Shown here piece after piece: positions 1-8,911 of a DNA stretch of 64,000 bases. Location of the stretch: positions 1 through 64,000 of the forward strand of contig NZ_PVZN01000019.1 in the NCBI RefSeq assembly GCF_003024385.1, written 5' to 3'. The position numbers were made by a program, and so were the translations under genes. Source of the stretch: Pseudomonas sp. BBP2017 (GTDB taxonomy: Bacteria; Pseudomonadota; Gammaproteobacteria; Pseudomonadales; Pseudomonadaceae). The number at the start of each line of letters is the position of its first letter. The stretch's first letter is position 1. The notes under the pieces were generated by a model. The model ran no database searches and had not been told where the DNA came from. It worked only from the letters and a program-made list of their open reading frames with translations.

Positions 1-5
1 GGAAA

Positions 6-70
6 GGTGGATGGCAGCTTTGCTCCCACTCGTGCTTTAAGCACCGCGGACTCACAGCTTGCCATCCACC
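6..70. other. Nested inverted repeat
   Basis: An 11-bp outer arm (ggtggatggca at 6-16) is repeated in inverse orientation at 60-70. Between the arms lies a second palindrome, gtgctttaagcac, at 35-47. The structure is downstream of the peptide-binding protein gene on the minus strand. It could be a terminator, the end of a small RNA, or a repeat element. There is no clear U-tract on either strand, so the role is open. Confidence 0.4.
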
Positions 71-107
71 TCTCTCACCCTAGAGTTTACTTCCGGCCAT
101 AGACACA

Positions 108-128
108 AGCGGGCTTGCCCCGCGATCG
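108..128. repeat. REP half-element
   Basis: The sequence cgggcttgccccgcgatcg matches the core of the REP repeats found repeatedly in this window. Only one arm is present here. It lies just past the stop codon of the peptide-binding protein gene. Confidence 0.6.
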
Positions 129-131
129 ATG

Positions 132-1721
132 TCAGCGCGAAACATTCACCTTGGCAAAATCCTGGCGCCCAAACGGGCTCACCAGATACCCCTCAACACC
201 CTTGCGCGCCAGCACCGCAGCCGTAGGGTGCGCCAGCGGCAGCCACAGCGCCTGCTGCTGGATCTGCGTCTGGGCCTGCTGGTACAGGCGGCTGCGTACG
301 CTCTGGTCAGTGGTGGTCTTGCCAGCGCTGATCAGTTGGTCGAGGCGCTGGTCGCAATAGCGGGCGAAGTTGGTGCCGGACTTCACCGCCGCGCAGGCGA
401 ACTGCGGGCTGAGGAAGTTATCCGGATCGCCGTTGTCACCGGCCCAGCCCATGAACAACAGGTCATGCTCGCCGGCCTTGGCACGGCGAATCAGCTCGCC
501 CCACTCGATCACGCGGATCTCGGCCTTGATGCCGATCTTGGCCAGGTCTGCCTGGAGCAACTGCGCGCCGAGGCTCGGGTTAGGGTTGAGCAGGCTGCCT
601 TGCGGGCGGGTCCAGAGGGTGGTGCTGAAACCGTCTTTAAGGCCAGCCTTGGCCAGCAGTGCTTTGGCTTTGTCCAGGTCGGTGGAGTAACCCGGCAGGT
701 CCTTGGCGTAGCTCCAGGTATTGGGCGGATAGGGACCATTGGCGGCAACAGCCGTGTCTTCGAACACCGCTTTGAGGTAGCTGGCCTTGTCGAACGCCAG
801 ATTGATGGCCTGCCGTACCTCGGGCTTGTCCAGCGGTGCATGCTGACTATTGATGGCAACAAAGGCCGTCATGAAGGCTTCGGTCTTTTCTACCTTCAGT
901 GCCGGATCTTCGCTGGCGGCGGCGATATCCAGCGGTTTGGGCGACAAGGCGATCTGGCACTCGTTGCGCTTGAGCTTCTGCAGGCGCACGTTGGCGTCCG
1001 GGGTGATGGCGAAGATCAGCGGATCAACTGCAGGCTTGCCGGCAAAGTAGTCCGGGTTGGCCCGGTAGCGGATCACCGCGTCCTTCTGGAAGCGGTTGAA
1101 CACGAACGGGCCGGTGCCGATCGGTTGGCTGTTGAGCTTTTCCGGCGTACCGGCCTTGAGCAACTGATCGGCATATTCGGCGGAATAGATCGAGGCAAAG
1201 CCCATGCTCAGGGTGGCCAGGAAGGTCGCATCCGCGTGATCAAGGGTGAAGCGCACGGTCAGCGGGTCCACAGCGTCGATCTGCTTGATCAGGCTCGGTA
1301 GCTGCAGCGATTGGGCGTGCGGGTAGCCGCTCTGAGCAATTTTGTGCCAGGAGTGCGCGGGGTAGAGCATGCGCTGGAAGCTGAACAGGACGTCGTCGGC
1401 ATCCAGGGTGCGGCTGGGCTTGAAGTAGCCGGTGCTGTGGAACTTCACCTCGGGGCGCAGCTTGAACTCGTAGATCAGGCCATCGGGTGAAACCGTCCAG
1501 CTCTCGGCCAGGCTTGGCACCACCTGGCCTTTGGCGGCATCGAACTCGACCAGGCGGTTCATCAGTACATCGGCCGTGGCATTGGTGGTGGTCAGCGAGT
1601 TGTACTGAACCACGTCGAAGCCTTCTGGGCTGGCTTCGGTACACACACTCAACGCGGCCGCCTGGGCGAGTGCCGGGCCGAGCAGGGTGGCGAACAACAG
1701 GGGTAGAGCGGCAGCACGCAT
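132..1721 (-). CDS. ABC transporter substrate-binding protein, dipeptide type
   Basis: This 529-residue protein belongs to the SBP_bac_5 (DppA/OppA) family, which captures peptides in the periplasm for an ABC importer. Residues 1 to about 21 form a signal peptide with a hydrophobic leucine/alanine core and an AQA-type cleavage region. The mature start (SVCTEASPEGFD) is typical of DppA-like proteins. The ATG at 1721 has an AAGGA ribosome site about 8 nt upstream. No permease or ATPase genes adjoin it in this window. In P. aeruginosa the gene at the equivalent place (next to rpmB) is one of several DppA paralogues sharing one permease, so an orphan binding protein fits. The exact ligand cannot be read from the sequence. 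Confidence 0.85.
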   Translation of the reverse strand: MRAAALPLLFATLLGPALAQAAALSVCTEASPEGFDVVQYNSLTTTNATADVLMNRLVEFDAAKGQVVPSLAESWTVSPDGLIYEFKLRPEVKFHSTGYFKPSRTLDADDVLFSFQRMLYPAHSWHKIAQSGYPHAQSLQLPSLIKQIDAVDPLTVRFTLDHADATFLATLSMGFASIYSAEYADQLLKAGTPEKLNSQPIGTGPFVFNRFQKDAVIRYRANPDYFAGKPAVDPLIFAITPDANVRLQKLKRNECQIALSPKPLDIAAASEDPALKVEKTEAFMTAFVAINSQHAPLDKPEVRQAINLAFDKASYLKAVFEDTAVAANGPYPPNTWSYAKDLPGYSTDLDKAKALLAKAGLKDGFSTTLWTRPQGSLLNPNPSLGAQLLQADLAKIGIKAEIRVIEWGELIRRAKAGEHDLLFMGWAGDNGDPDNFLSPQFACAAVKSGTNFARYCDQRLDQLISAGKTTTDQSVRSRLYQQAQTQIQQQALWLPLAHPTAAVLARKGVEGYLVSPFGRQDFAKVNVSR

Positions 1722-1906
1722 GAGGAATCCTTGGCTGATCGATGGCCCATCTGCCAGTGCAGTCTGGAAAAGTCTTACCCTAGTGTGCCGGGCCAGAAAT
1801 GGCCATAACCTTTTTTGCCAATCGTGCGACGAGTGGTCGACACCTTGCCGGGCCAGTCGTTATGCTGCTCCGGCGTGTCGCCCAGCAAGGCAAAACACAT
1901 CTTCTG

Positions 1907-1935
1907 TTGTTGTGCTTTGGTCTTTCTGGTATAAA
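1907..1935 (+). promoter_or_regulatory. Candidate sigma70 promoter for rpmBG, with leader hairpin
   Basis: TTGTTG (1907-1912) and TATAAA (1930-1935) are separated by 17 bp, a good sigma70 pair. This leaves a leader of about 140 nt before rpmB. Near its end is a 7-bp hairpin, ccaaccc/gggttgg at 2040-2058. The rest of the 1722-2083 gap holds no gene that I can support. The hairpin could be a ribosomal-protein autoregulation site, but that is a guess. Confidence 0.5.
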
Positions 1936-2083
1936 GCAGCGCTCTTTTCTAGGGGCTCGGCTTGTCGCATCTGTTGATTGAGTCGATAAGACCCTGAAGA
2001 AACACGGCGCCTGGCGCCAAAGACTGAGAGATTAAGCGGCCAACCCATGCCGGGTTGGGCATGTGGTTTTAGAGGGCTGAGGC

Positions 2084-2320
2084 ATGTCGAGAGTCTGTCA
2101 AGTTACCGGTAAGGGTCCGGTAACCGGGAATAACATTTCCCACGCAAACAACAAAACCCGTCGTCGTTTCCTGCCGAACCTGCAGCATCATCGCTTCTGG
2201 GTCGAGTCCGAGAAGCGTTTCGTGCGTCTGCGCGTATCTGCCAAAGGCATGCGCATCATCGACAAGCGCGGCATTGATGCCGTTCTGGTCGACATTCGCC
2301 GTAACGGCGCTAAGGTCTAA
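2084..2320 (+). CDS. rpmB: 50S ribosomal protein L28
   Basis: The 78-residue product matches bacterial L28 along its whole length. It starts MSRVCQVTGKGP and has the basic NNKTRRRFLPNLQ segment and a C-terminal VDIRRNG block. L28 is a structural protein of the large ribosomal subunit. The ATG at 2084 is the family start. rpmG follows after 11 nt and the pair ends at a strong terminator, so they form a two-gene operon as in most gammaproteobacteria. Confidence 0.98.
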   Translation: MSRVCQVTGKGPVTGNNISHANNKTRRRFLPNLQHHRFWVESEKRFVRLRVSAKGMRIIDKRGIDAVLVDIRRNGAKV

Positions 2321-2331
2321 GGGAGAGAATC

Positions 2332-2487
2332 ATGCGTGAATTGATCCGTCTGGTGTCGACCGCTAATACCGGCCACTTCTACACCACCGACAAGAACAAG
2401 CGCACCACTCCGGACAAAATCGAAATCAAAAAATTCGATCCGGTTGTTCGCAAGCACGTGATCTACAAGGAAGCCAAGATCAAGTAA
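2332..2487 (+). CDS. rpmG: 50S ribosomal protein L33
   Basis: This short gene encodes 51 residues beginning MRELIRLVSTANTGHFY and ending KHVIYKEAKIK, the standard L33 sequence. L33 sits near the E site of the large subunit. The zinc-binding cysteines of the C+ form are absent, so this is the zinc-free (C-) type. A GGGAGAG ribosome site precedes the ATG. It is the second gene of the rpmBG operon. Confidence 0.98.
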   Translation: MRELIRLVSTANTGHFYTTDKNKRTTPDKIEIKKFDPVVRKHVIYKEAKIK

Positions 2488-2502
2488 TTGATCCGGCTGA
2501 CG

Positions 2503-2541
2503 AAAAAAGGGCCCGTATCTCTGGATACGGGCCCTTTTTTT
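2503..2541. terminator. Bidirectional intrinsic terminator after rpmG
   Basis: A perfect stem (aaaaagggcccgtatc pairing with gatacgggcccttttt) has a short loop. It carries a T-run on the plus strand and an A-run on the other side. It can end both rpmBG and the convergent cupin gene. Confidence 0.95.
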
Positions 2542-2550
2542 ATGGGCGTG

Positions 2551-2910
2551 TCATTTCTGCTCGAACATCACGTAAATCTTGCGGCATGGCTCCAGCACTT
2601 CCCAGGTACCCTTGAAGCCCGCCGGGATCACGAAGCGATCACCAGCACGCAGGGTTTTGGCGCCACCCTCGTCATCACGCAGTACCGAAACGCCCTGCAC
2701 GATCTCACAGTATTCGTGTTCAGTGTAATTGACGGTCCATTGACCCACTTCGCCTTCCCAGACGCCCGCAGCAAACTGACCGCAGGGGCTGGAATAGTGG
2801 TTGTAGACCGCCTGCTCAGGATCGCCCTTGAGGACTTTTTCGGCGGCTGGGCGGTAGCGTTCAGCCTCGGTGAGCACCTGGGCGAAGTCGATGATCTGCT
2901 TAATGCGCAT
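2551..2910 (-). CDS. Cupin domain protein (ethanolamine/ureidoglycine-type cupin)
   Basis: The 119-residue protein is a single small cupin barrel of the COG3450 (Cupin_3) type. Typical landmarks are GVWEGEVGQWTVNYTEHEYCEIVQG (cupin motif 1 region) and LRAGDRFVIPAGFKGTWEV (motif 2). Such proteins usually bind a small ligand or metal; no reaction can be assigned. It is divergent from kauB and shares a roughly 200-bp regulatory region with it that holds a PuuR-like operator. A role in amine metabolism is therefore plausible by inference. Confidence 0.85.
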   Translation of the reverse strand: MRIKQIIDFAQVLTEAERYRPAAEKVLKGDPEQAVYNHYSSPCGQFAAGVWEGEVGQWTVNYTEHEYCEIVQGVSVLRDDEGGAKTLRAGDRFVIPAGFKGTWEVLEPCRKIYVMFEQK

Positions 2911-2930
2911 GGTTAGCTCTCTTGTTTGTT

Positions 2931-2944
2931 TAATAAAATGAACA
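2931..2944 (+). promoter_or_regulatory. Putative PauR/PuuR operator
   Basis: The sequence taataaaatgaaca matches 12 of 14 positions of the E. coli PuuR box as I remember it (AAATATAATGAACA). It lies between the divergent cupin and kauB genes. A PuuR-type regulator (pauR) is encoded at 14.7 kb. PuuR represses gamma-glutamyl-putrescine catabolism, and KauB acts in that pathway, so the site is where such an operator would be expected. Confidence 0.55.
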
Positions 2945-3107
2945 TCAGTAGGCGTTTGGTGCGATTATGTCAAATATATTGATAATTTGGTCGTCTGTGG
3001 TTTAGGGTGGCAGGTGCCTGTGCGCGTAGCTCGCCCAAGCCAGAATTTTTGACAGTGCCCGTGAGCCCTCGTGCGGCACTGCACCTTAACAAGAGGAGGA
3101 GTTTCGT

Positions 3108-4601
3108 ATGACCACCCTGACTCGTGCGGATTGGGAACAGCGTGCCCAACAACTGAAGATCGAAGGCCGCGCTTTCATCAATGGTGAATACACCGCCGCT
3201 GTTTCCGGCGCGACGTTCGAATGCCTCAGCCCGGTCGACGGCCGTCTGCTGGCACAGGTCGCCAGCTGTGACCTCGCCGATGCCCAGCGTGCCGTGGAAA
3301 ACGCCCGCGCTACCTTCGCTTCCGGCGTCTGGTCGCGTCTGGCCCCGGCCAAGCGCAAGGCCACCATGATCCGCTTCGCTGCCCTGCTCAAGGACAATGT
3401 CGAGGAGCTGGCGCTGCTGGAAACCCTGGACATGGGCAAGCCGATCAACGACTCGCTGACCATCGACGTGCCAGGTGCCGCCCAGGCCTTGAGCTGGAAC
3501 GGTGAAGCGATCGACAAGGTCTACGACGAAGTCGCGGCTACCCCGCACGATCAGCTGGGCCTGGTGACCCGCGAGCCGGTGGGTGTGGTTGCCGCTATCG
3601 TGCCGTGGAACTTCCCACTGCTGATGGCTTGCTGGAAACTCGGCCCGGCGCTGGCCACCGGTAACTCGGTGGTGCTCAAACCTTCGGAAAAATCGCCACT
3701 GACCGCCATCCGTATCGCCCAGCTGGCAATCGAAGCCGGTATTCCGGCTGGCGTGCTCAACGTGTTGCCAGGTTACGGTCACACTGTCGGCAAGGCCCTG
3801 GCCCTGCACATGGACGTCGACACCCTGGTGTTCACCGGTTCGACCAAGATCGCCAAGCAACTGATGATCTACGCTGGCGAATCGAACATGAAGCGTGTCT
3901 GGCTGGAAGCCGGTGGCAAGAGCCCGAACATCGTCTTCGCCGACGCCCCTGACCTGAACGCCGCTGCCGAAGCGGCTGCCAGCGCCATCGCCTTCAACCA
4001 GGGCGAAGTCTGCACCGCAGGTTCCCGTTTGTTGGTCGAGCGCTCGATCAAGGACAAGTTCCTGCCGCTGGTACTCGAGGCCCTCAAGGCCTGGAAACCC
4101 GGTAATCCGCTGGACCCAGCTACCACGGTCGGCGCGCTGGTCGATACCCAGCAGATGAACACCGTGCTGTCGTACATCGAAGCAGGCCACAGTGATGGCG
4201 CCAAACTGCTGGTCGGTGGCAAGCGTATCCTCGAAGAAACCGGTGGTACCTATGTCGAACCGACTATTTTCGACGGCGTCAGCAACGCTATGCGCATCGC
4301 CCAGGAAGAAATCTTCGGCCCAGTGCTGTCAGTGATCACCTTCGACACCGTCGAAGAAGCGATCAACATCGCCAACGACACCCCGTACGGCCTTGCCGCC
4401 GGTGTGTGGACCGCCGACATCTCCAAGGCTCACCTGACCGCCAAGGCCCTGCGCGCCGGTAGCGTCTGGGTCAACCAGTACGACGGTGGCGACATGACCG
4501 CGCCGTTCGGTGGCTTCAAACAGTCGGGCAATGGCCGTGACAAGTCCTTGCACGCGCTGGACAAGTACACCGAGCTGAAGGCGACCTGGATCAAGCTGTA
4601 A
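3108..4601 (+). CDS. kauB: Gamma-glutamyl-gamma-aminobutyraldehyde dehydrogenase
   Basis: This 497-residue NAD(P)-dependent aldehyde dehydrogenase is of the PuuC/KauB type. It oxidises aminoaldehydes from putrescine and related amines to their acids. Visible family blocks are AIVPWNFPLLMACWKLGPAL, VFTGSTKIAKQL, the catalytic glutamate in WLEAGGKSPNIVF and the catalytic cysteine in FNQGEVCTAGSRL. AGGAGGAG precedes the ATG. The length is normal for the family. It is divergent from a cupin gene, and a terminator follows at 4623. Neighbouring PuuB-like oxidase and PauR genes support the polyamine role. Confidence 0.93.
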   Translation: MTTLTRADWEQRAQQLKIEGRAFINGEYTAAVSGATFECLSPVDGRLLAQVASCDLADAQRAVENARATFASGVWSRLAPAKRKATMIRFAALLKDNVEELALLETLDMGKPINDSLTIDVPGAAQALSWNGEAIDKVYDEVAATPHDQLGLVTREPVGVVAAIVPWNFPLLMACWKLGPALATGNSVVLKPSEKSPLTAIRIAQLAIEAGIPAGVLNVLPGYGHTVGKALALHMDVDTLVFTGSTKIAKQLMIYAGESNMKRVWLEAGGKSPNIVFADAPDLNAAAEAAASAIAFNQGEVCTAGSRLLVERSIKDKFLPLVLEALKAWKPGNPLDPATTVGALVDTQQMNTVLSYIEAGHSDGAKLLVGGKRILEETGGTYVEPTIFDGVSNAMRIAQEEIFGPVLSVITFDTVEEAINIANDTPYGLAAGVWTADISKAHLTAKALRAGSVWVNQYDGGDMTAPFGGFKQSGNGRDKSLHALDKYTELKATWIKL

Positions 4602-4622
4602 CCGCAGCCGCGCGATCCCGTT

Positions 4623-4662
4623 CACAGCCGGACCTTGCTCGACGCAGGTCCGGCTGTGTTGT
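4623..4662 (+). terminator. Intrinsic terminator after kauB
   Basis: A 13-bp stem (cacagccggacct/aggtccggctgtg) is followed by ttgttt. It separates kauB from the MFS gene. Confidence 0.85.
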
Positions 4663-4695
4663 TTCTGCACAACCACGACAGCCTGGGAGGCTGCA

Positions 4696-5835
4696 ATGCG
4701 TTGGGGAACCTATTTCGCCGTGCTGACGGCGGTGCTCAGTGTCGGTCTGGCGCTGGGTGTGAGCATGCCGCTGGTGTCCTTGCGTCTGGAAGGCTGGGGC
4801 TATGGCAGCTTTGCCATCGGCGTGATGGCGGCGATGCCGGCGATCGGCGTATTGCTCGGGGCCAGCCTGTCCAGCCGGCTTGCCGCCCGTTTCGGCACGC
4901 CGGGGCTGATGCGTCTGTGCCTGTGGGCTGGGGCATTGTCGATCGGCCTGCTGGCGCTGTTGCCCAGTTATTCGCTGTGGCTGGTGCTGCGTCTGCTGAT
5001 CGGCATGATCCTGACCATCGTGTTCATCCTTGGCGAAAGCTGGATCAACCAGTTGGTGGTCGAGCAGTGGCGCGGTCGACTGGTGGCCTTGTATGGCAGT
5101 AGTTATGCCCTGAGCCAGTTGGCCGGGCCGCTGCTCCTCGGTGTGCTGGGTTCTGAAGATGATTTCGGCTTCTGGATCGGTGCCGGCTTGCTGCTGTTGG
5201 CGCCGCTGGTGCTGCTGGGACGTGGTGGGGCGCCAAGCGCAGAGGCGTGCAGCGTGACCCTGCTGGACCTGATCGGTTTCTGTCGGCGCTTGCCGGTCAT
5301 TGCCTGGGCGATTGCCCTGTTCGCCGCGTTCGAGGCGATGATCCTCACCCTGTTGCCGGTGTATTGCCTGCAGCAAGGGTTCAGCACCGAGATTGCCCTG
5401 TTCATGGTCAGTACGGTGGTGGTCGGTGATGCGCTGCTGCAACTGCCTATTGGCGCGCTGGCCGATCGCATGTCACGGCGCAGCCTGTTCAGTGGTTGTG
5501 CATTGGCGCTGCTGATATCGAGCCTGGCCATCCCGCTGATGTTGCAAACCTGGCTGATCTGGCCGCTGTGGGTGCTGTTCGGTGCCAGTGCCGGCGGCTT
5601 GTTCACCTTGTCGCTGGTGCTGATCGGCGAGCGTTACCGCGATGATGCGCTGGTGCGGGCCAACGCTCATGTTGCGCAGCTTTGGGGCATCGGGTGCCTG
5701 ATCGGGCCGCTGGTTGCCGGTGCCGGTAGCCAGTGGGTCAGTGGTCATGCCTTGCCGCTGCTGATGGCTGCGGGTGCTGCCGGCCTGGTGCTGCTTGCGC
5801 GGCGACCAAATGCTTTTGAGCCGGCGCCGGTCTAG
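4696..5835 (+). CDS. MFS transporter
   Basis: The 379-residue protein has about 12 hydrophobic segments and the major facilitator layout. Loop motifs include ASLSSRLAARFGTPGLMR after helix 2 and GALADRMSRRSLF in the second half. It resembles the small YcaD-like MFS group; the substrate is unknown. A GGGAGG ribosome site lies ahead of the ATG. Its 3' end overlaps the convergent phospholipase-D-type gene by 4 nt. Confidence 0.85.
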   Translation: MRWGTYFAVLTAVLSVGLALGVSMPLVSLRLEGWGYGSFAIGVMAAMPAIGVLLGASLSSRLAARFGTPGLMRLCLWAGALSIGLLALLPSYSLWLVLRLLIGMILTIVFILGESWINQLVVEQWRGRLVALYGSSYALSQLAGPLLLGVLGSEDDFGFWIGAGLLLLAPLVLLGRGGAPSAEACSVTLLDLIGFCRRLPVIAWAIALFAAFEAMILTLLPVYCLQQGFSTEIALFMVSTVVVGDALLQLPIGALADRMSRRSLFSGCALALLISSLAIPLMLQTWLIWPLWVLFGASAGGLFTLSLVLIGERYRDDALVRANAHVAQLWGIGCLIGPLVAGAGSQWVSGHALPLLMAAGAAGLVLLARRPNAFEPAPV

Positions 5836-7388
5836 AGCAACCGCTCCAGGCCTACGGCTTTGCTGATCCAGGCGTTGAAGCGGCGCCAGAGGCCTCCGGG
5901 TTCGGCGCTGAGGGTGTGCAGCTGGTGGTTGTCTTCGGTCACCCAGACCAGTTCGTCGTTGACCAGCTGCGGCTGGTAACTCAGTGCCGGGGCCATACCC
6001 TGGGCCGCCAGTTCGCGGGTGTATTCGGCCAGCTCCGGGCTGTCGACCAGAATGCCGACCTCGGTGTTCCAAAGCACCGAGCGTGGGTCAAAATTGAACG
6101 AGCCGATGAAGGTTTTGCGCCGGTCGAAAATCATCGCCTTGCTGTGCAGGCTCGAATCGGAGCTGCCGTAGATGTGCAAGGCGTGCCTGGAGCTGGGGGC
6201 GCCGGGCTGGCGACGCAACTCATACAGATGCACGCCATGTTCCAGCAGCGCTTTGCGGTAGGGGGCGTAGCCGCCATGCACGGCGGGCACATCAGTGGCC
6301 TCCAGGGAATTGGTTAGCAGTTTGACCGATACACCGGCATCGGCGCGACTGGTCAGATAGAGCAAGCCGGTCTCGCCCGGTACGAAGTAGGCCGAAATCA
6401 GAATCAACTCGTGCTGCACGTTATTCAGGTCTGGTGCCAATTGCTGAGTCAACAGCAATTGCGGGTCCGGCACATCGCGGGCCAGGACCTTGCTGGGGGC
6501 ATCCCAGAGCGCCTGGCTATGTGCCCAGATCAACTCATTGCGCCAGCTGTCCAGGCGCGGCTGAGTTTTGTAGGCCATCAGCTGATCATAGAGGTCCTTG
6601 CGCTTGAGCTGCGCCTTGGCCAGTGAGGCTTCCAGGCGCTGGCGGCTAGCACTCAGGTCGTCGGCGTCGTGTGAGCGCCAGAGGAAGTCATCGATGGGCT
6701 GGCTCAGGGCGCTGTTCCAGTACTGGTCGAAGCTATGCCCCAGTTGTTCGGCGACTGGGCCGACCCCGAGCAGGTCGATATCGGTGAAGTTCAGATTGGG
6801 CTTGGCATCGAAGTACTCATCACCCAGATTGCGCCCACCGACGATGGCCATGCTGTTGTCTGCCAGCCACAGCTTGTTGTGCATGCGTCGGTGTTGCAGG
6901 TTCAGGTTGAACAGTCGGCCCATGGCCCGGGTGATCCCGGTGCTGCGCCCCAGTTGCAGCGGGTTGAAGACGCGGATGTGAATATTGGGGTGGGCGTTGA
7001 GGGTGCCCATATGGCCTTCAAGGTCGTCGCTGGTGGTGTCGTCGAGCAGAATCCGGACCCGCACGCCACGGTCGGCGGCCAGTAACAGCTCGTGGACCAG
7101 GGCGCGGGTGCTGAGGCCGTCATGAACGATGTAGTACTGCAGGTCGATGCTCGACAGGGCGTTGCGGATCAGCTCGGCCCGCGCGCGGAATGCTTCGTTG
7201 CTGTTGGGCAGCAGGCGAAAACCGGAACGTCCTTGGTAGGCGGAGGCCTGGCGTTGCACGGAGCGGCCGAAGGCTGAGTCGCTGGCCGGTAGCGCCTGGC
7301 TGACTTGCCGTGGCTGGCTGACACTGGCGCAACCACTCAGGCCGACCGTCAGCGACAGCAGCAGGGGTAGCGCGCGCAGGTTTCTCAA
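5832..7388 (-). CDS. Phospholipase D family lipoprotein (ClsC-like)
   Basis: The 518-residue protein has two HKD motifs, H170-x-K172-x4-D177 and H415-x-K417-x4-D422, which are the two halves of the PLD active site. The N-terminus carries a lipobox (LSGC, Cys20), so it is probably a lipid-anchored envelope enzyme. This arrangement matches the YmdC/ClsC-type cardiolipin synthases, which join phosphatidylglycerol with phosphatidylethanolamine. A phosphodiesterase of other substrates cannot be excluded. The start ATG directly precedes a classical signal sequence. Confidence 0.85.
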   Translation of the reverse strand: MRNLRALPLLLSLTVGLSGCASVSQPRQVSQALPASDSAFGRSVQRQASAYQGRSGFRLLPNSNEAFRARAELIRNALSSIDLQYYIVHDGLSTRALVHELLLAADRGVRVRILLDDTTSDDLEGHMGTLNAHPNIHIRVFNPLQLGRSTGITRAMGRLFNLNLQHRRMHNKLWLADNSMAIVGGRNLGDEYFDAKPNLNFTDIDLLGVGPVAEQLGHSFDQYWNSALSQPIDDFLWRSHDADDLSASRQRLEASLAKAQLKRKDLYDQLMAYKTQPRLDSWRNELIWAHSQALWDAPSKVLARDVPDPQLLLTQQLAPDLNNVQHELILISAYFVPGETGLLYLTSRADAGVSVKLLTNSLEATDVPAVHGGYAPYRKALLEHGVHLYELRRQPGAPSSRHALHIYGSSDSSLHSKAMIFDRRKTFIGSFNFDPRSVLWNTEVGILVDSPELAEYTRELAAQGMAPALSYQPQLVNDELVWVTEDNHQLHTLSAEPGGLWRRFNAWISKAVGLERLL

Positions 7389-7446
7389 GGCAGTGGTCCT
7401 TCACGACAGGGGCTTAGGGGTATCGACCGCGAGCGGCGGCGGAACG

Positions 7447-8877
7447 TTACCCTTCGCCACCTGCTTCGGCCAGTAGACGAATGGCGGTCTCGCCAACCTT
7501 GCGTACGGCTGCCTCGATCTCGGCAGTAGGACGCGCGGCGAAATTCATTCGCAGGCAGTTACGGTATTTGCCCGAGGCGGAAAAAATACTACCCACGGCA
7601 ATCTGTACGCCTTGCTCAAGTAAAGCCCGGTTCAGACGCAGGGTGTCGAAACTTTCTGGCAGTTCTACCCACAGCATGAAACCACCCTGTGGCCGGCTTG
7701 CGCGGGTTTCTGGCGGAAAGTAGCGGGTGACCCAGTCACTCATCTGCTCGCGCCCGCGCTGGTACTGACTGCGCATGCGCCGCAGGTGCGGCTGGTAGTG
7801 CCCGGCTTCGATAAAGTCGGCGATGGCCAGTTGCGGTTGCGTCGCGGTGCAGCCGGTGCTGATGTACTTCATGTGCAGCACCCGCTCCAGGTAGCGGCCG
7901 GGGGCGACCCAGCCGATGCGCAGGCCCGGCGCGAGGGTCTTGGAAAATGAACTGCAGAGCAGGACCCGGCCGTCTTCGTCGAACGATTTGATCGTCCGCG
8001 GGCGCGGGTAGGTGTAGGCCAGATCGCCATACACGTCGTCCTCCAGGATCGCTACGTCGAAACGCTGGGCCAGGGTCAACAAGGCCTTTTTGCGGGCCTC
8101 GGGCATGATGTAGCCCAACGGGTTGTTGCAGCTCGGGGTGATCTGGATGAGCTTGATCGGCCATTGTTCCAGGGCCAGCTCCAGGGCTTCGAGGCTGATC
8201 CCGGTGAGCGGATCGGTGGGGATCTCCAGGGCTTTCATGCCCAGGCCCTTGAGGGTCTGCATGGCGCCGTGAAAGCTCGGTGAGTCCACCGCGACGATAT
8301 CGCCGGGCTGACACACCGCGCGAATGCTGGTCGACAGCGCTTCGTGACAACCGGTGGTGACTACCAGGTCGGCCGGGTCGAGGCTGCAGCCGGAATCGAG
8401 CATCAGCCGGGCGATCTGTTCGCGCAGGGCCAGGGTGCCGGAAATGGTGTCGTAATACAGTCCGGGCATGTCCTGGCGGCGGCTGAGCTGGGCCAGGCTG
8501 CGCAGCAGGGGTTTGAGTGTCGGGCTGTCGATGTCGGGCATACCGCGGCCCAACTGCACCACATCCTTGCTCGGTACGCTGCGAACCAGCTCGATAACCT
8601 GTTCCCACTGGGAAATTTCCACCGGTCGTTGTGCCGGTCGGCTTACAGCGGGCAGGGCTGGCAGGCTGCGGTCTGTGGGTACGAAGTAGCCGGACTTGGG
8701 GCGCGGCGCGGCCAGGCCATTGTCTTCCAGCAAGCGATAGGCCTGCTGCACGGTGCTCAGGCTGACGCCATGCTCCACGCTCAGGGCGCGTACCGAAGGC
8801 AGGCGGTCGCCGGGGCGGTACAGGCCTTGTTCGATGCGGGCGCTGAGCAGCTCGGCAAGGTTGACATAGAGGGTCAC
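7447..8877 (-). CDS. MocR-family regulator (GntR HTH fused to aminotransferase fold)
   Basis: An N-terminal GntR winged helix (about residues 1-70, GDRLPSVRALSVEHGVSLSTVQQAY) is fused to a class I aminotransferase-like domain. The PLP lysine is in SSFSKTLAPGLRIGW. MocR proteins use PLP as an effector and usually control a divergent or nearby gene. I chose the GTG at 8877 (476 residues) because CGGGAG sits 7 nt upstream; a TTG 36 nt further out lacks a good site. The gene is divergent from a DUF1127 gene, and the shared spacer holds direct and inverted repeats typical of MocR operators. The target metabolite is unknown. Confidence 0.88.
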   Translation of the reverse strand: MTLYVNLAELLSARIEQGLYRPGDRLPSVRALSVEHGVSLSTVQQAYRLLEDNGLAAPRPKSGYFVPTDRSLPALPAVSRPAQRPVEISQWEQVIELVRSVPSKDVVQLGRGMPDIDSPTLKPLLRSLAQLSRRQDMPGLYYDTISGTLALREQIARLMLDSGCSLDPADLVVTTGCHEALSTSIRAVCQPGDIVAVDSPSFHGAMQTLKGLGMKALEIPTDPLTGISLEALELALEQWPIKLIQITPSCNNPLGYIMPEARKKALLTLAQRFDVAILEDDVYGDLAYTYPRPRTIKSFDEDGRVLLCSSFSKTLAPGLRIGWVAPGRYLERVLHMKYISTGCTATQPQLAIADFIEAGHYQPHLRRMRSQYQRGREQMSDWVTRYFPPETRASRPQGGFMLWVELPESFDTLRLNRALLEQGVQIAVGSIFSASGKYRNCLRMNFAARPTAEIEAAVRKVGETAIRLLAEAGGEG

Positions 8878-8911
8878 GGCATACTCCCGTAGAAGACTTT
8901 TGCTAACCACC

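Noticed and set aside
2970..4190. Open frame of 406 codons opposite kauB
   Set aside because: Antisense to a well-supported dehydrogenase gene and with a composition (rich in Gly, Gln, Arg, His) typical of shadow frames.
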